Origin: Bradyrhizobium symbiodeficiens
GTDB taxonomy: Bacteria > Pseudomonadota > Alphaproteobacteria > Rhizobiales > Xanthobacteraceae
DNA: 64,000 bases
Reading direction: 5' to 3'
Assembly: GCF_002266465.3 (NCBI RefSeq)
Contig: NZ_CP029427.2
Coordinates: 5,644,501-5,708,500 of the forward strand
The notes under the pieces were generated by a model. The model saw only the letters and a list, made by a program, of their open reading frames with translations. It ran no database searches and was not told the DNA's origin. The first letter of the stretch is position 1; each line of letters begins with the position of its first letter. The position numbers and the translations under genes were made by a program. Positions 44,251 through 53,571 of this stretch are shown here, one piece after another.

Positions 44251-44252
44251 GG

Positions 44253-45404
44253 CTAGGCGTAACTCCGCATCGCGTCGGCATGGCCGCTGGCCTCGACCTC
44301 GGTGCGCGGGCGCAGCCGTGTCAGCGCGAGCATCATACCGACGCCATAGGCGAGCGACACGATCGAGGAGCCGCCATAGGAGATGAACGGTAGCGTCATG
44401 CCCTTGGCGGGGATCAGCTGGAGGTTGACCGACATGTTGATCGCGGCCTGCACCCCGAACAGGATCGCAAGGCCCGAGGCCGCAAAGCGTGAGAACATGT
44501 CCTCAGTGGCATAAGCGCGCGACAGCGTGCGGATCACGACGAAGGCGAACAGCGCCAGCATCGCCAGGCACAGGATGATGCCGAACTCTTCGGCGGCGAC
44601 CGCAAACACGAAGTCGGTGTGGCTGTCAGGCAGGCTGCGCTTGGCAATGCCCTCGCCCGGCCCGAGGCCGAACCAGCCGCCGTTGTAGAAGGCCTCCATG
44701 GCGGTATCGACCTGGAAGGTGTCGCCCGAGGCCGGGTTCATGAAGCGCTTGATGCGTCCCGCCACGTGCGGGACGAACAGATAAGCGCTGAACAGGCCGG
44801 CCGCGCCGAGACCTGCGAGCCCAAATACCCAGATCATGCGCATGCCTGCGATGAAGAACAGCGAGCCCCACACCATCAGGATCAGCATGGTCTGGCCGAA
44901 GTCCGGCTCCATCACAAGCAGCGCGACCAGCATCAGCAGCAGCACCATCGCCATCGTGGTCGCCGGCATCTCCGGCCGCTTGGTCGATTCCGCGAACAGC
45001 CAGGCGGCGATGACGACGAAGGACGGTTTTGCGATCTCGGAAGCCTGGATGTTGACGCCGAGCAGCGTGATCCAGCGCCGCGAGCCCTTCACTTCAGGAC
45101 CGATCGCGAGCGTCAGCACGATCAGGATGATGCTCGCCGCAAAGATGATCAGGGCCGAGCGGCGGATCGCGCGCGGCGACAGGAAGGAGACTCCGAGCAG
45201 CACCAGGCACGAGGGGAGCAGGAACATCACGTGGCGGTTGAAGAAGTGGAAGGGATCGAGCCCGATCCGGGTCGCAACCGGCGGGCTCGCCGCGAGCGAC
45301 AAAATCACCCCGGTCAGCATCAGCGCCAGGATGGCGCCCATCAGCGGCTTGTCGACGGTCCACCACCACTCGGAAAAGGGGGTACGTTCTTCACGGGAGA
45401 GCAT
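44253..45404 (-). CDS. ftsW: Lipid II polymerase FtsW (SEDS glycosyltransferase)
   Basis: 383 aa, about ten transmembrane helices. 'VKGSRRWITLLGVNIQASEIAKPSFVV', 'VMEPDFGQTMLILMVWGSLFF' (the catalytic Asp), 'GPGEGIAKRSLPDSHTDFVFAVAAEEFG' and 'INMSVNLQLIPAKGMTLPFISYGGSS' are SEDS-family blocks. It polymerises septal peptidoglycan with the PBP FtsI in the same cluster. The start has an acidic/aromatic cytosolic tail. Separated from murD by an unusual small gene. Confidence 0.95.
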   Translation of the reverse strand: MLSREERTPFSEWWWTVDKPLMGAILALMLTGVILSLAASPPVATRIGLDPFHFFNRHVMFLLPSCLVLLGVSFLSPRAIRRSALIIFAASIILIVLTLAIGPEVKGSRRWITLLGVNIQASEIAKPSFVVIAAWLFAESTKRPEMPATTMAMVLLLMLVALLVMEPDFGQTMLILMVWGSLFFIAGMRMIWVFGLAGLGAAGLFSAYLFVPHVAGRIKRFMNPASGDTFQVDTAMEAFYNGGWFGLGPGEGIAKRSLPDSHTDFVFAVAAEEFGIILCLAMLALFAFVVIRTLSRAYATEDMFSRFAASGLAILFGVQAAINMSVNLQLIPAKGMTLPFISYGGSSIVSLAYGVGMMLALTRLRPRTEVEASGHADAMRSYA

Positions 45405-45491
45405 GGGCGACCGCTTTCGGATAGAGGTCCGTTCATTGGTCGCCGAGGTTGGTTACCGCTGGGTTAATAGCTTGTTCAAGTTTCGAAGAGT

Positions 45492-45522
45492 CTCGTGCCC
45501 CGGGGCGCGTCCGGGACACGAG
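45492..45522. repeat. Hairpin repeat directly after the small dcw gene
   Basis: CTCGTGCCCCGG / CCGGGACACGAG, 12-base arms with one G-T type mismatch and a 7-base loop, ending 3 bases from the stop of the 134-aa gene. It is a reduced form of the palindromic repeats seen elsewhere in the window, and is a candidate attenuator before ftsW. Confidence 0.65.
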
Positions 45523-45525
45523 AAC

Positions 45526-45930
45526 CTATTCGTAGCTGATCGTGACATCCCCAACGCGTGCGTCGCGCTTGTAGACTTGGTCTGGCCCGGGAATGAAACC
45601 GATCCTGACCGCCCGCTCGCTACTCCAGACGACGACGGGATCGAGGTGCCCGCGCACGCTGAGAAAGGTCGGCGTGCTCTCGGGCGAAAACGTCCGGCCG
45701 CGCGCCACGATGCTGGCTTGCGTGCTGTCGGGTACCGTCGCTCCGCACGACTTCCAGACCACGACGACCAACTGGCTACCGTTTGGCGAGGCGAAGGCGC
45801 GCTGTCGAACGACGCGGCATGCACCGAATTGGTGCATGACGCTGTCGATGAGGACGACGCCGAGGAAACCGATCGGAACAGCAAGAGCAGCGACGGCAAT
45901 TCCAATCCAGCGTCGGCGCGACATTCTCAC
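45526..45930 (-). CDS. Small membrane-anchored hypothetical protein inside the dcw cluster
   Basis: 134 aa; GTG 45930 overlaps the murD stop by four bases (GTGA), with ATG 45924 also possible. N-terminal membrane helix 'WIGIAVAALAVPIGFLGVVLI', then an outside domain with two Cys: 'FGACRVVRQRAFASPNGSQLVVVVWKSCGATVPDSTQASIV', and a beta-rich end. The 'SPNG ... CGAT....TQ.SIV' pattern recurs in short bacterial envelope proteins I cannot name. It is not a known divisome component. The overlap suggests co-translation with murD; the hairpin after it would reduce read-through to ftsW. Confidence 0.7.
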   Translation of the reverse strand: MRMSRRRWIGIAVAALAVPIGFLGVVLIDSVMHQFGACRVVRQRAFASPNGSQLVVVVWKSCGATVPDSTQASIVARGRTFSPESTPTFLSVRGHLDPVVVWSSERAVRIGFIPGPDQVYKRDARVGDVTISYE

Positions 45931-47324
45931 ACCACCGGCTTCACGCCCGGCAGCGCCTGCACCAGTTCTCGGAACTTGGTGCCGCGGATTTCGAAGTTGC
46001 GGTATTGGTCGAAGGAGGCGCAGGCCGGCGACAACAGCACGACTGCGTCGGTCAGGCCTGAGGCTTCCGCATCGCGCGCGGCGTGCTCGACGGCGACGTC
46101 GAGGGTTTGGCTGATCTCATGCGCCACCGTGCCGAGCGTTCCCGAAAACTCCTGCGCGGCCTCGCCGATCAGATAGGCTTTCCGGATGCGCGGGAAGAAG
46201 CCGGTCAGGCCAGTGATGCCGCCGGCCTTCGGCTTGCCACCGGCGATCCAGAAGATGTCGGCAAAGGACGACAGCGCATGCGCGGTAGCGTCGGCGTTGG
46301 TGCCCTTGGAATCGTTGACGAACAGCACGTTGCCGCGGCGGCCGACCTGCTCCATGCGGTGGGCAAGGCCGGGAAAGCTGCGCAGGCCGCTCTGCAGCAC
46401 ATCAAGGCTGATGCCCATCGCAAGCGCGGCAGCGGCAGCGCAGGCCGCGTTCTGCGCGTTGTGCTGGCCGCGCAGCGAACCGATGCCGCCGAGCGCAGCG
46501 ACCTCACTGCGGGCGCCGCCCGCGGTGCGCACGATATTGCCGTGCTCGACATGGATGCCTGACGCGAGCGGGTTCTTGACGGAGATGCGCACCACGGTCT
46601 TGCCGGCGCGGTCGAGCCGGTCGGCGATGTCGCGGCAAAAGCCGTCGTCGACGCCGACGATCGCGGTGCCGCCGTCCTGCACGCCGGCAACCAGGCGCTC
46701 CTTCACCGCGGCATAGTGCTCAATGGTGCCGTGGCGATCGATGTGGTCCTCGCTGACGTTCAGCAGAATGCCGACGGAGGGATCTAGCGAAGGCGTGAGG
46801 TCGATCTGGTAGGACGACATCTCGATGACGTGGACGCGGCCCATGCGCGGCGGCTCCAGCGACAGGATCGCGGTGCCGATATTGCCGCCCATCTGGGTAT
46901 CGTAGCCCGCGAACCTGGTCAGATGCGCGATCAGCGCCGTCGTGGTCGATTTGCCGTTGGTGCCGGTGATGGCGACGAACGGCGCGTTCGGTGCGTGGCG
47001 GCGGCGCTCACGGCAGAACAGCTCGATGTCGCCGATCACCTCGACGCCTGCCTCGCGCGCCTTCAGCACGCTCCAGTGCGGCACCGGATGGGTGAGCGGC
47101 ACGCCGGGCGCGAGCACGAGGGCTGCAAAATTCGTCCAGGACACATTGCGCAGATCGGCGGTGATGAAGCCGGCCTGCGCGGCCTTGGCGACATTCTCCG
47201 CATTGTCGTCCGCGGCGATCACCTCGGCACCACCGGCCTTCAGCGCGTGACAGGAGGCAAGCCCCGAGCCGCCGAGGCCGAACACCGCGACGGTCTTGCC
47301 GGCAAAGGACGTGACGGGAATCAT
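45927..47324 (-). CDS. murD: UDP-N-acetylmuramoyl-L-alanine--D-glutamate ligase
   Basis: 465 aa. 'VAVFGLGGSGLASCHALKAGGAEVIAADDN', ATP loop 'VAITGTNGKSTTTALIAHL', 'HVIEMSSYQIDLTPSLDPSVGILLNVSEDHIDRHG', 'VLFVNDSKGTNADATAHAL' and C-terminal 'VVLLSPACASFDQYRNFEIRGTKF', the last being the MurD lysine/Asp-Gln motif. Adds D-Glu to UDP-MurNAc-L-Ala. Seven bases from mraY. Confidence 0.96.
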   Translation of the reverse strand: MIPVTSFAGKTVAVFGLGGSGLASCHALKAGGAEVIAADDNAENVAKAAQAGFITADLRNVSWTNFAALVLAPGVPLTHPVPHWSVLKAREAGVEVIGDIELFCRERRRHAPNAPFVAITGTNGKSTTTALIAHLTRFAGYDTQMGGNIGTAILSLEPPRMGRVHVIEMSSYQIDLTPSLDPSVGILLNVSEDHIDRHGTIEHYAAVKERLVAGVQDGGTAIVGVDDGFCRDIADRLDRAGKTVVRISVKNPLASGIHVEHGNIVRTAGGARSEVAALGGIGSLRGQHNAQNAACAAAAALAMGISLDVLQSGLRSFPGLAHRMEQVGRRGNVLFVNDSKGTNADATAHALSSFADIFWIAGGKPKAGGITGLTGFFPRIRKAYLIGEAAQEFSGTLGTVAHEISQTLDVAVEHAARDAEASGLTDAVVLLSPACASFDQYRNFEIRGTKFRELVQALPGVKPVV

Positions 47325-47331
47325 TGAGGGA

Positions 47332-48435
47332 TCACCGCAGCTTCAGCGTGGACAGGCCGGCGAGCGCCAGCATCACCGAGATGATCCAGAAGCGGATCAC
47401 GATCTGCGGCTCGGTCCAGCCGAGCTGCTCGAAATGGTGGTGGATCGGCGCCATCCTGAAGATCCGCTTGCCGGTGAGCTTGAACGATACCACCTGCACG
47501 ATGACGGAGACCGCCTCCAGCACGAACAGGCCGCCGATCACCGCGAGCACGATCTCGTGCTTCACCGCGACCGCGATGGCGCCCAGCATGCCGCCGAGCG
47601 CGAGCGAGCCGGTGTCGCCCATGAAGATCGAGGCCGGCGGCGCGTTGAACCACAGGAAGCCGAGGCCGGCGCCCAACAGCGCGCCGCAGAGCACCGCGAG
47701 CTCGCCGGTGCCGGCGACATATTTGATCTGCAGGTATTCGGCGAACACCGCGTTGCCAGCGAGATAGGCGATCATCGCGAAGCTCGCGGTCGCGATCATC
47801 ACGGGAACGATGGCGAGGCCGTCGAGACCGTCGGTGAGGTTCACCGCGTTGCCGGAGCCGACGATGACGAAGGCGCCGAAGATGACGAAGAACCAGCCGA
47901 AATGCAGCACGGTGTCCTTCAGGAAGGGAATCGTCAGCGCGGTCGATGCGGGATCGCGGTTCAACCGCACCAGAGCGTAGCACGCCACCAGCGCTATCGC
48001 CGCCTCGATCAGCAGGCGCAGCTTGCTGCCGAAGCCGGTCGTGGTCTGCTTGGTCACTTTGAGGTAGTCGTCATAGAAGCCGACGAAGCCGAAGCCGAGC
48101 GTCACCGCCAGCACGATCCAGACATAGGGATTGAGCGGATTGGCCCACAGCACCGTGCCGACCGTGAGGCCGGACAGGATCATCAGCCCACCCATCGTGG
48201 GCGTGCCCTTTTTGGCGAGATGCGATTGCGGACCGTCGGCCCGGATCGGCTGGCCCTTGCCCTGGCGGATGCGCAGATGATCGATGATCCAGGGCCCGAA
48301 CAGGAACACGAACAGCGCGCCGGTGACGACGGCACCACCGGTGCGGAAGGTGATGTAGCGGAACACGTTCAAGAAGGTGCGAACGGCACCGAGGCCCGAA
48401 AATGTGTTGGAAAGGTCGATCAGCCAGTAAAACAT
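47332..48435 (-). CDS. mraY: Phospho-N-acetylmuramoyl-pentapeptide transferase
   Basis: 367 aa, ten helices. 'LAKKGTPTMGGLMI', 'FVGFYDDYLKVTK' (Asp-Asp), 'NAVNLTDGLDGLAIVP', 'ASIFMGDTGSLALGGMLG' and 'MAPIHHHFEQLGWTEPQIVIRFW' are the MraY active-site loops. It transfers the UDP-MurNAc-pentapeptide to undecaprenyl phosphate to make lipid I. 88 bp from murF, the only wide spacing in this part. Confidence 0.96.
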   Translation of the reverse strand: MFYWLIDLSNTFSGLGAVRTFLNVFRYITFRTGGAVVTGALFVFLFGPWIIDHLRIRQGKGQPIRADGPQSHLAKKGTPTMGGLMILSGLTVGTVLWANPLNPYVWIVLAVTLGFGFVGFYDDYLKVTKQTTTGFGSKLRLLIEAAIALVACYALVRLNRDPASTALTIPFLKDTVLHFGWFFVIFGAFVIVGSGNAVNLTDGLDGLAIVPVMIATASFAMIAYLAGNAVFAEYLQIKYVAGTGELAVLCGALLGAGLGFLWFNAPPASIFMGDTGSLALGGMLGAIAVAVKHEIVLAVIGGLFVLEAVSVIVQVVSFKLTGKRIFRMAPIHHHFEQLGWTEPQIVIRFWIISVMLALAGLSTLKLR

Positions 48436-48523
48436 TCAGACGGGTCCTATCGCGCGACCTCTGGGAAACCGGGCGGTTGCGCGCCGTAAAGGTGGGATTC
48501 GGGAGCGGCGCCTTCCAAGCAGT

Positions 48524-49903
48524 TTACGCCTTTGCCTGCAAGGCGGCCACCAGGCCCGGCACAAACTTGTTGACCCAGAACATCTTCTTGCTGCCCTTGA
48601 CAACTACGACGTCGCCTGCCTTCAGCAGGTTCGCGACCTCACTCGGCTTCAGCGTGGCGGGATCGTCGTGCCAGCCGAGGCCCTTGCCGGCCGGCAGCAC
48701 GTCATAGAGGTGTCGCATCAGAGGGCCGACGCAGTAGACGCCGTCGATCCCGTCGAGATGCCCGGCGAGGCCGGTGTGATAGTCCGGCGCGTCATCGCCC
48801 AGCTCCAGCATGTCGCCGAGAACCGCAATGCGGCGGCCACCGCTCATGTGGCGCGCCTGCAGGCTTTGCAGCGCAGCGGCCACGCTGGCCGGATTGCCGT
48901 TGAAACTGTCGTCGATGACGGTGATACCGCCGATCGTCTGCTCGACCCCGCGGCCGGTCATGATGCCGACCCGGTCGAGCTTGATTGCGAGCGTCGATGC
49001 ATCGAGGTTCGCCGCACGGACGGCGGCAAGCGCCGCCAGCGCATTCTGCACGCGGTGCGGCGCGCCCGGCGTCAGGCTGAAGGCGATCTGCTTCTTGCCG
49101 ATCATGGCCACGACCTGCCAGCTCTCGCCATGCGGCGCGTGCGTGACCTCGTGCACCTCGGCATGCTCGCCGAAGCGCACCACCTTGCCCTTCCATTCGG
49201 ATGCCTTCAGCCCGGCTGGCAGCACCAGCACGCCATGCTCGGGCAGGCCGAGCGCGATCGACACCTTCTCGCGGCGGATGGCTTCGAGCGAGCCGAGCTT
49301 TTCCAGATGCACGGGCTGGACGTTGACGACGAGCGCGACCGTCGGCCGGGTCAATTCGCTCAGCCGCGCGATCTCGCCCTTCTGGTTCATGCCCATCTCG
49401 ACGACCCAGAGGCTGGCATCCGGCCGCGCATTGCACAGCGTCAGCGGCACGCCCCAGAAATTGTTGAAGCTGGACGGGCTCGCATAGGCGTTCGGATAGG
49501 CCGCCAGGAATTCCTTGGTGCTCGTCTTGCCCGCGCTGCCGGTAAGCCCGATCACAGGTCCGTGGAAGCGGGCGCGGGCGGCGCGGGCGAGGCCCCAAAG
49601 ACCGTCGATCAGCGTGTCCTTGACGACGATCTGCGGAATCCGGATGCCCGCGATCTCGTGCGGCACGATCATCGCGACCGCGCCCGAGGCTTCCGCTTTG
49701 TCCGCGAACTCCCAGCCGTCGCGCGCGCTGGCGAAGGCCGAGACGAAGCCGCCGCTCGGCGTGCCGCTCAGCGCCACGAACAGGCTGCCCGGTTTCACCA
49801 GGCGGCTGTCCTGGGTGACGAAATCGATCGGGGTGTCCGGGAACGTCCCCTCCGCGCCCAGCGCGCGCGCCACTTCGGCAACCGTCCATATCGGCGCGCT
49901 CAT
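48524..49903 (-). CDS. murF: UDP-N-acetylmuramoyl-tripeptide--D-alanyl-D-alanine ligase
   Basis: 459 aa. ATP loop 'VIGLTGSAGKTSTKEFLAAYP', 'NFWGVPLTLCNARPDASLWVVEMGMNQKGEIARLSELTRPTVALVVNV', 'VIDDSFNGNPASVAAAL', 'RIAVLGDMLELGDDAPDYH' and 'VVVKGSKKMFW' are the MurF blocks. It joins D-Ala-D-Ala to the tripeptide. Start overlaps the murE stop by 4 bases. Confidence 0.96.
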   Translation of the reverse strand: MSAPIWTVAEVARALGAEGTFPDTPIDFVTQDSRLVKPGSLFVALSGTPSGGFVSAFASARDGWEFADKAEASGAVAMIVPHEIAGIRIPQIVVKDTLIDGLWGLARAARARFHGPVIGLTGSAGKTSTKEFLAAYPNAYASPSSFNNFWGVPLTLCNARPDASLWVVEMGMNQKGEIARLSELTRPTVALVVNVQPVHLEKLGSLEAIRREKVSIALGLPEHGVLVLPAGLKASEWKGKVVRFGEHAEVHEVTHAPHGESWQVVAMIGKKQIAFSLTPGAPHRVQNALAALAAVRAANLDASTLAIKLDRVGIMTGRGVEQTIGGITVIDDSFNGNPASVAAALQSLQARHMSGGRRIAVLGDMLELGDDAPDYHTGLAGHLDGIDGVYCVGPLMRHLYDVLPAGKGLGWHDDPATLKPSEVANLLKAGDVVVVKGSKKMFWVNKFVPGLVAALQAKA

Positions 49904-51357
49904 GCAACCCCCGACGCTAATGCGGCGGCGACCGCCTCGTGATCACTGAACGGCAGAACCTCTCCGCCGACGATCTGCCCGGTCTCGTGTCCCTTGCCGG
50001 CGACGAGCAGTGCATCGCCTTCCTGAAGTTCCCCGATCGCGGTTCGGATTGCCGCGGCACGGTCGCCGATCTCGCGGGCGCCCTTTGCGGTTGCGAGGAT
50101 TTCGGCGCGAATGGTTTCGGGCTTCTCGCTGCGCGGATTGTCGTCGGTGATGATGACGCGATCGGCGTTCTCGGCCGCGATCTCGCCCATGATCGGACGC
50201 TTGCCGGCATCGCGGTCGCCACCGGCGCCGAACACGACGACCAGCTTTCGTTTCGCGTAGGGCCGGAGTGCCTGCAGCGCCTTCGCGAGCGCATCGGGCT
50301 TGTGCGCATAGTCGACGAAGATCGGCGCGCCGTTGCGCTCGCCGACGCGCTCGAGCCGGCCCTTGGCGCCTTCGAGATGTTCGAGGCTCGCAAACACGTT
50401 GGCCGCATCGCTGCCGGTGCCGATCGCAAGGCCGGCCGACACCAGCGCGTTCTCGATCTGGAACTCGCCAACCAGCGGCAGCCGGACGGCGTAGGCCCTG
50501 TCGCGATGTACGAGCGAAAGCTCTTGCGAGAAGCCTGAGACCTCGGCATTGACGAGGCAGATGCCTTCGCCTGCCCCGTCGCCGTGACGGCCGACCGCCA
50601 TCACATGCAGGCCGCGCCTGGTCGCGGCATCGATCGCCTCCGCTGAGCAGTCATGATCGGCCGAGATCACTGCCGCGCCGCCCGGGGGCACGAGCTCGCG
50701 GAACAGGCGGAGTTTCGCCGCAAGATAATGCGCAACGGTCGGATGATAATCCATGTGGTCGCGCGAGAGATTGGTGAAGCCGCCGGCGGAGACGCGCACG
50801 CCGTCGAGGCGATACTGATCGAGCCCGTGCGACGATGCTTCGAAGGCGAGATGGGTCACCCCGTCGCGCGCGATCTCATCCAACTGTCGATGCAGTGCGA
50901 TCGGATCCGGCGTCGTCAGTGAGCCATAGACTGTACGTTTGGGCGAGACGAGGCCGATGGTGCCGATGCTGGCGGAGGCATGGCCCAGCCGCTCCCAGAT
51001 CTGACGCGTAAACGCCGCGACCGAGGTCTTGCCGCTGGTGCCGGTCACCGCGGCGATGGTCGCGGGCTGCGACGGGAAGAATCTCGCCGCGGCGAGCGCC
51101 AGCGCGCGGCGCGGATTGGCAACGGTGATGAACGGCACCTTGCTGCCGGTCGGCGCATGGTCACCGACGACAGCCACGGCGCCTGCGGCCACCGCGGCAT
51201 CGATGAAGCGCGCCCCGTCGGTCTTGCTGCCCGCGAGTGCGAAGAAGAGATCGCCGGCCTTGACCACGCGGCTGTCGAGCGCAAGGCCCGTCGCCTCGAG
51301 CGCCGCAATTGCGGGCTCGATCGCGGAGTCATGGCCTAAGAGGTCGCGCAGCTTCAT
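49900..51357 (-). CDS. murE: UDP-MurNAc-L-Ala-D-Glu--2,6-diaminopimelate ligase
   Basis: 485 aa. ATP loop 'IAAVTGTSGKTSVAAFTRQIW', 'THLAFEASSHGLDQYRLDGVRV', 'VDYAHKPDALAKALQAL', and DNPR in 'IITDDNPRSEKPETI', the motif that marks meso-diaminopimelate specificity. It adds the third amino acid of the stem peptide. Overlaps murF; 79 bp after ftsI. Confidence 0.96.
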   Translation of the reverse strand: MKLRDLLGHDSAIEPAIAALEATGLALDSRVVKAGDLFFALAGSKTDGARFIDAAVAAGAVAVVGDHAPTGSKVPFITVANPRRALALAAARFFPSQPATIAAVTGTSGKTSVAAFTRQIWERLGHASASIGTIGLVSPKRTVYGSLTTPDPIALHRQLDEIARDGVTHLAFEASSHGLDQYRLDGVRVSAGGFTNLSRDHMDYHPTVAHYLAAKLRLFRELVPPGGAAVISADHDCSAEAIDAATRRGLHVMAVGRHGDGAGEGICLVNAEVSGFSQELSLVHRDRAYAVRLPLVGEFQIENALVSAGLAIGTGSDAANVFASLEHLEGAKGRLERVGERNGAPIFVDYAHKPDALAKALQALRPYAKRKLVVVFGAGGDRDAGKRPIMGEIAAENADRVIITDDNPRSEKPETIRAEILATAKGAREIGDRAAAIRTAIGELQEGDALLVAGKGHETGQIVGGEVLPFSDHEAVAAALASGVA

Positions 51358-51436
51358 GGACTTCCAGTCGCCGTACCGGAGAGCCGATTTCGAGGGAAAT
51401 CCCCGACTCAGCAGCGGCTACGGCCCACCCGATTGA

Positions 51437-53179
51437 TTACTGGGTTGTCCTGGATGCTGCAAGAATAAGGCGGTCCGCAGGCGGCAGGTCGAACCGCGGC
51501 TCGATGCCCAGAAGCGGCGCGATCCGCTCGATCACCTTGCCGCCGGTCGGCACCGCGTTCCAGCCGGACGTGATGAAACCATGCGTTTCGGGCAGCGCCT
51601 GCGGCTCGTCGAGCATGATCAGGACGTGATATTTCGGATCATCACAGGGCAGAATCGCGGTGAACGAATTGAGCACGCGCTTCTTGGCGTAGCGGCCGTT
51701 GATGACCTTCTCGGACGTGCCTGTCTTGCCGCCGACGTAATAACCCTTGACGTCTGCGGTCTTGGCAGTACCGATCTCGGCGTTGAGCCGCATGAGATAC
51801 CGCATCTTGTCGCTGGTGTCCGTTCTGACGACCCGCTTGGCCAATGCTGCGGCTTCTTCCGGCGTGCGCTTCATGAAGGTCGGCGGAATCAGATAGCCGC
51901 CGTTCACCAGCGCGTTGATGCCCATCACGGCTTGCAGCGGCGCCACGGACAGTCCCTGGCCGAACGCGGCGGTGACGGTGTTGAGCTCGCTCCAGCGCCG
52001 CGGGATCAGCGGCGCCGCGCTCTCCGGCAGCTCGGTGCGAAGACGCGTCAGCTGACCCATCTTGGCCAGGAACGCCTTGTGAGCCTCCACGCCCTGCCCC
52101 AGCGCGATCCGCGCCGCGCCGATGTTGGACGAGTAGGTGAACACTTCCTTGGTGTTGATGAAGCGTCCGAGCGGATGGCTGTCGTGGATGGTGAACTTGC
52201 CGTAGTGCAGATTTCCGCGCGCGTCCCACATCGTGTTCAGGTTGATCTTGCCGGAATCGAGCGCCATCGCCAGCGTGAACGCCTTGAAGGTCGAGCCCAT
52301 CTCGTAGACGCCGGTGGTCAGGCGGTTGATGCGGTCGGGGTCGTGCGCTTCCTTCGGGTTGTTCGGATCGAAGTCAGGCAGCGAGACCATTGCGACGATT
52401 TCGCCCGTCTTCACGTTCGAGACGATGCCGGACGCGGCTTTGGCGTGGAACTTGTCCTTGGCCTTCAGCAATTCGTCGCGCAGCGCGTGCTCGACACGCA
52501 GATCGACCGAGAGCTCGATCGGCTTTTGCAGCCGGTCTGTGGCAAAGCCCGCGCGGTGGAGATCGGCGAGACCTTGATTGTCGAGCCACTTCTCGATGCC
52601 GGCGATGCCCTGGTTGTCGATGTTGACGAGACCGATGAGGTGGGCAACCTCATTGCCGGTCGGATAGACGCGCTTGTTCTCGCGCAGGAAGCCGATGCCG
52701 GGAATGCCGAGCTTGTGGATGGCCTGCTGCTGCTGCGCCGTGACCTCGCGCTTGAGCCAGACGAAGCCTTTGCGCGTCCTCAGGCGCTCGCGCACCTCGG
52801 CCTCGTCGAGGTCGGGCACGGTCGCCGTGAGAAGCTCGATCGCCTCGTCCTTGTCGATGATGCGGCGCGGCTCGCCGAACAGGCTCGCCGCCTTGACGTC
52901 GGTCGCAAGGATGGCGCCGTTGCGGTCGACAATGTCGGGCCGTGCTGTCGCCACCACTTCCTGCGCCGCGGCGCGGCGTGCGCCGTGCGCATCGGCGCCG
53001 ATCGCGAACATCACGAGCCGGCCGCCGATCAGGGCGTAGACCGAGGCGAAGGCGAGCATGACGAGACCGACGCGCGCGCGCGCCTTCGCGGCGCGGTCGA
53101 CGTTGCGCCCGTAGAGCAGGCTGCGGATCAGCCGCTGCCGCCAGGGTTCTGCAGGTTTGACCGGAGTCGCAGCGCTCAT
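51437..53179 (-). CDS. ftsI: Septal transpeptidase FtsI (PBP3)
   Basis: 580 aa. A short basic cytosolic tail, one membrane helix (about 36-60), a pedestal domain, and the transpeptidase domain with S296-T-F-K299, S350-S-N352 and K485-T-G-T488. It cross-links septal peptidoglycan in the periplasm with FtsW. Class B PBP. Overlaps ftsL by 4 bases. Confidence 0.96.
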   Translation of the reverse strand: MSAATPVKPAEPWRQRLIRSLLYGRNVDRAAKARARVGLVMLAFASVYALIGGRLVMFAIGADAHGARRAAAQEVVATARPDIVDRNGAILATDVKAASLFGEPRRIIDKDEAIELLTATVPDLDEAEVRERLRTRKGFVWLKREVTAQQQQAIHKLGIPGIGFLRENKRVYPTGNEVAHLIGLVNIDNQGIAGIEKWLDNQGLADLHRAGFATDRLQKPIELSVDLRVEHALRDELLKAKDKFHAKAASGIVSNVKTGEIVAMVSLPDFDPNNPKEAHDPDRINRLTTGVYEMGSTFKAFTLAMALDSGKINLNTMWDARGNLHYGKFTIHDSHPLGRFINTKEVFTYSSNIGAARIALGQGVEAHKAFLAKMGQLTRLRTELPESAAPLIPRRWSELNTVTAAFGQGLSVAPLQAVMGINALVNGGYLIPPTFMKRTPEEAAALAKRVVRTDTSDKMRYLMRLNAEIGTAKTADVKGYYVGGKTGTSEKVINGRYAKKRVLNSFTAILPCDDPKYHVLIMLDEPQALPETHGFITSGWNAVPTGGKVIERIAPLLGIEPRFDLPPADRLILAASRTTQ

Positions 53180-53568
53180 TGCTTGTCCTCGGGCTGAGGC
53201 ACGGAGCCCGTCACATTGTCAGGATCGCTCGCGGCTTCGATGGTGTTGAGCATCGCCCCGATCGGGTCGGGCTCGCCCGGCCGGAACATCCGCGGCGGAC
53301 GCTCCGGCAGATTCTTCAACGAGTCATACTGAGTGCCGTTGACCGGCTTGAGCTGCAAATGCCGGTCGGACAGGCCTTGCAGGCGCAGCGGCGCATCGAG
53401 CTTGGCCCATTCGGATCGCAGCGAAGCGATCGCGTCGCGCTGTTCGCGGATCTCCGCATGTAGCCGCAACACCTTCTCGGTGCGCGCCGTGGAGTCCATC
53501 TTGATCCGGTAGACATAGGCCGCCGCGAAGATCAGCGCGCCGATGACGAAGAGGTGGATGATGCGCAT
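53176..53568 (-). CDS. ftsL: Divisome protein FtsL
   Basis: 130 aa bitopic protein: N-terminal helix 'LFVIGALIFAAAYVYRI', a coiled coil ('LRLHAEIREQRDAIASLRSEWAKLD'), the short 'PLRLQGLSDRHLQLKP' block that is typical of FtsL, and a disordered Pro/Asp tail. Identified mainly by position between rsmH and ftsI plus topology and the LDAPLRLQ-like motif. It forms a complex with FtsB and FtsQ. 3 bases from rsmH, 4-base overlap with ftsI. Confidence 0.88.
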   Translation of the reverse strand: MRIIHLFVIGALIFAAAYVYRIKMDSTARTEKVLRLHAEIREQRDAIASLRSEWAKLDAPLRLQGLSDRHLQLKPVNGTQYDSLKNLPERPPRMFRPGEPDPIGAMLNTIEAASDPDNVTGSVPQPEDKQ

Positions 53569-53571
53569 GCG

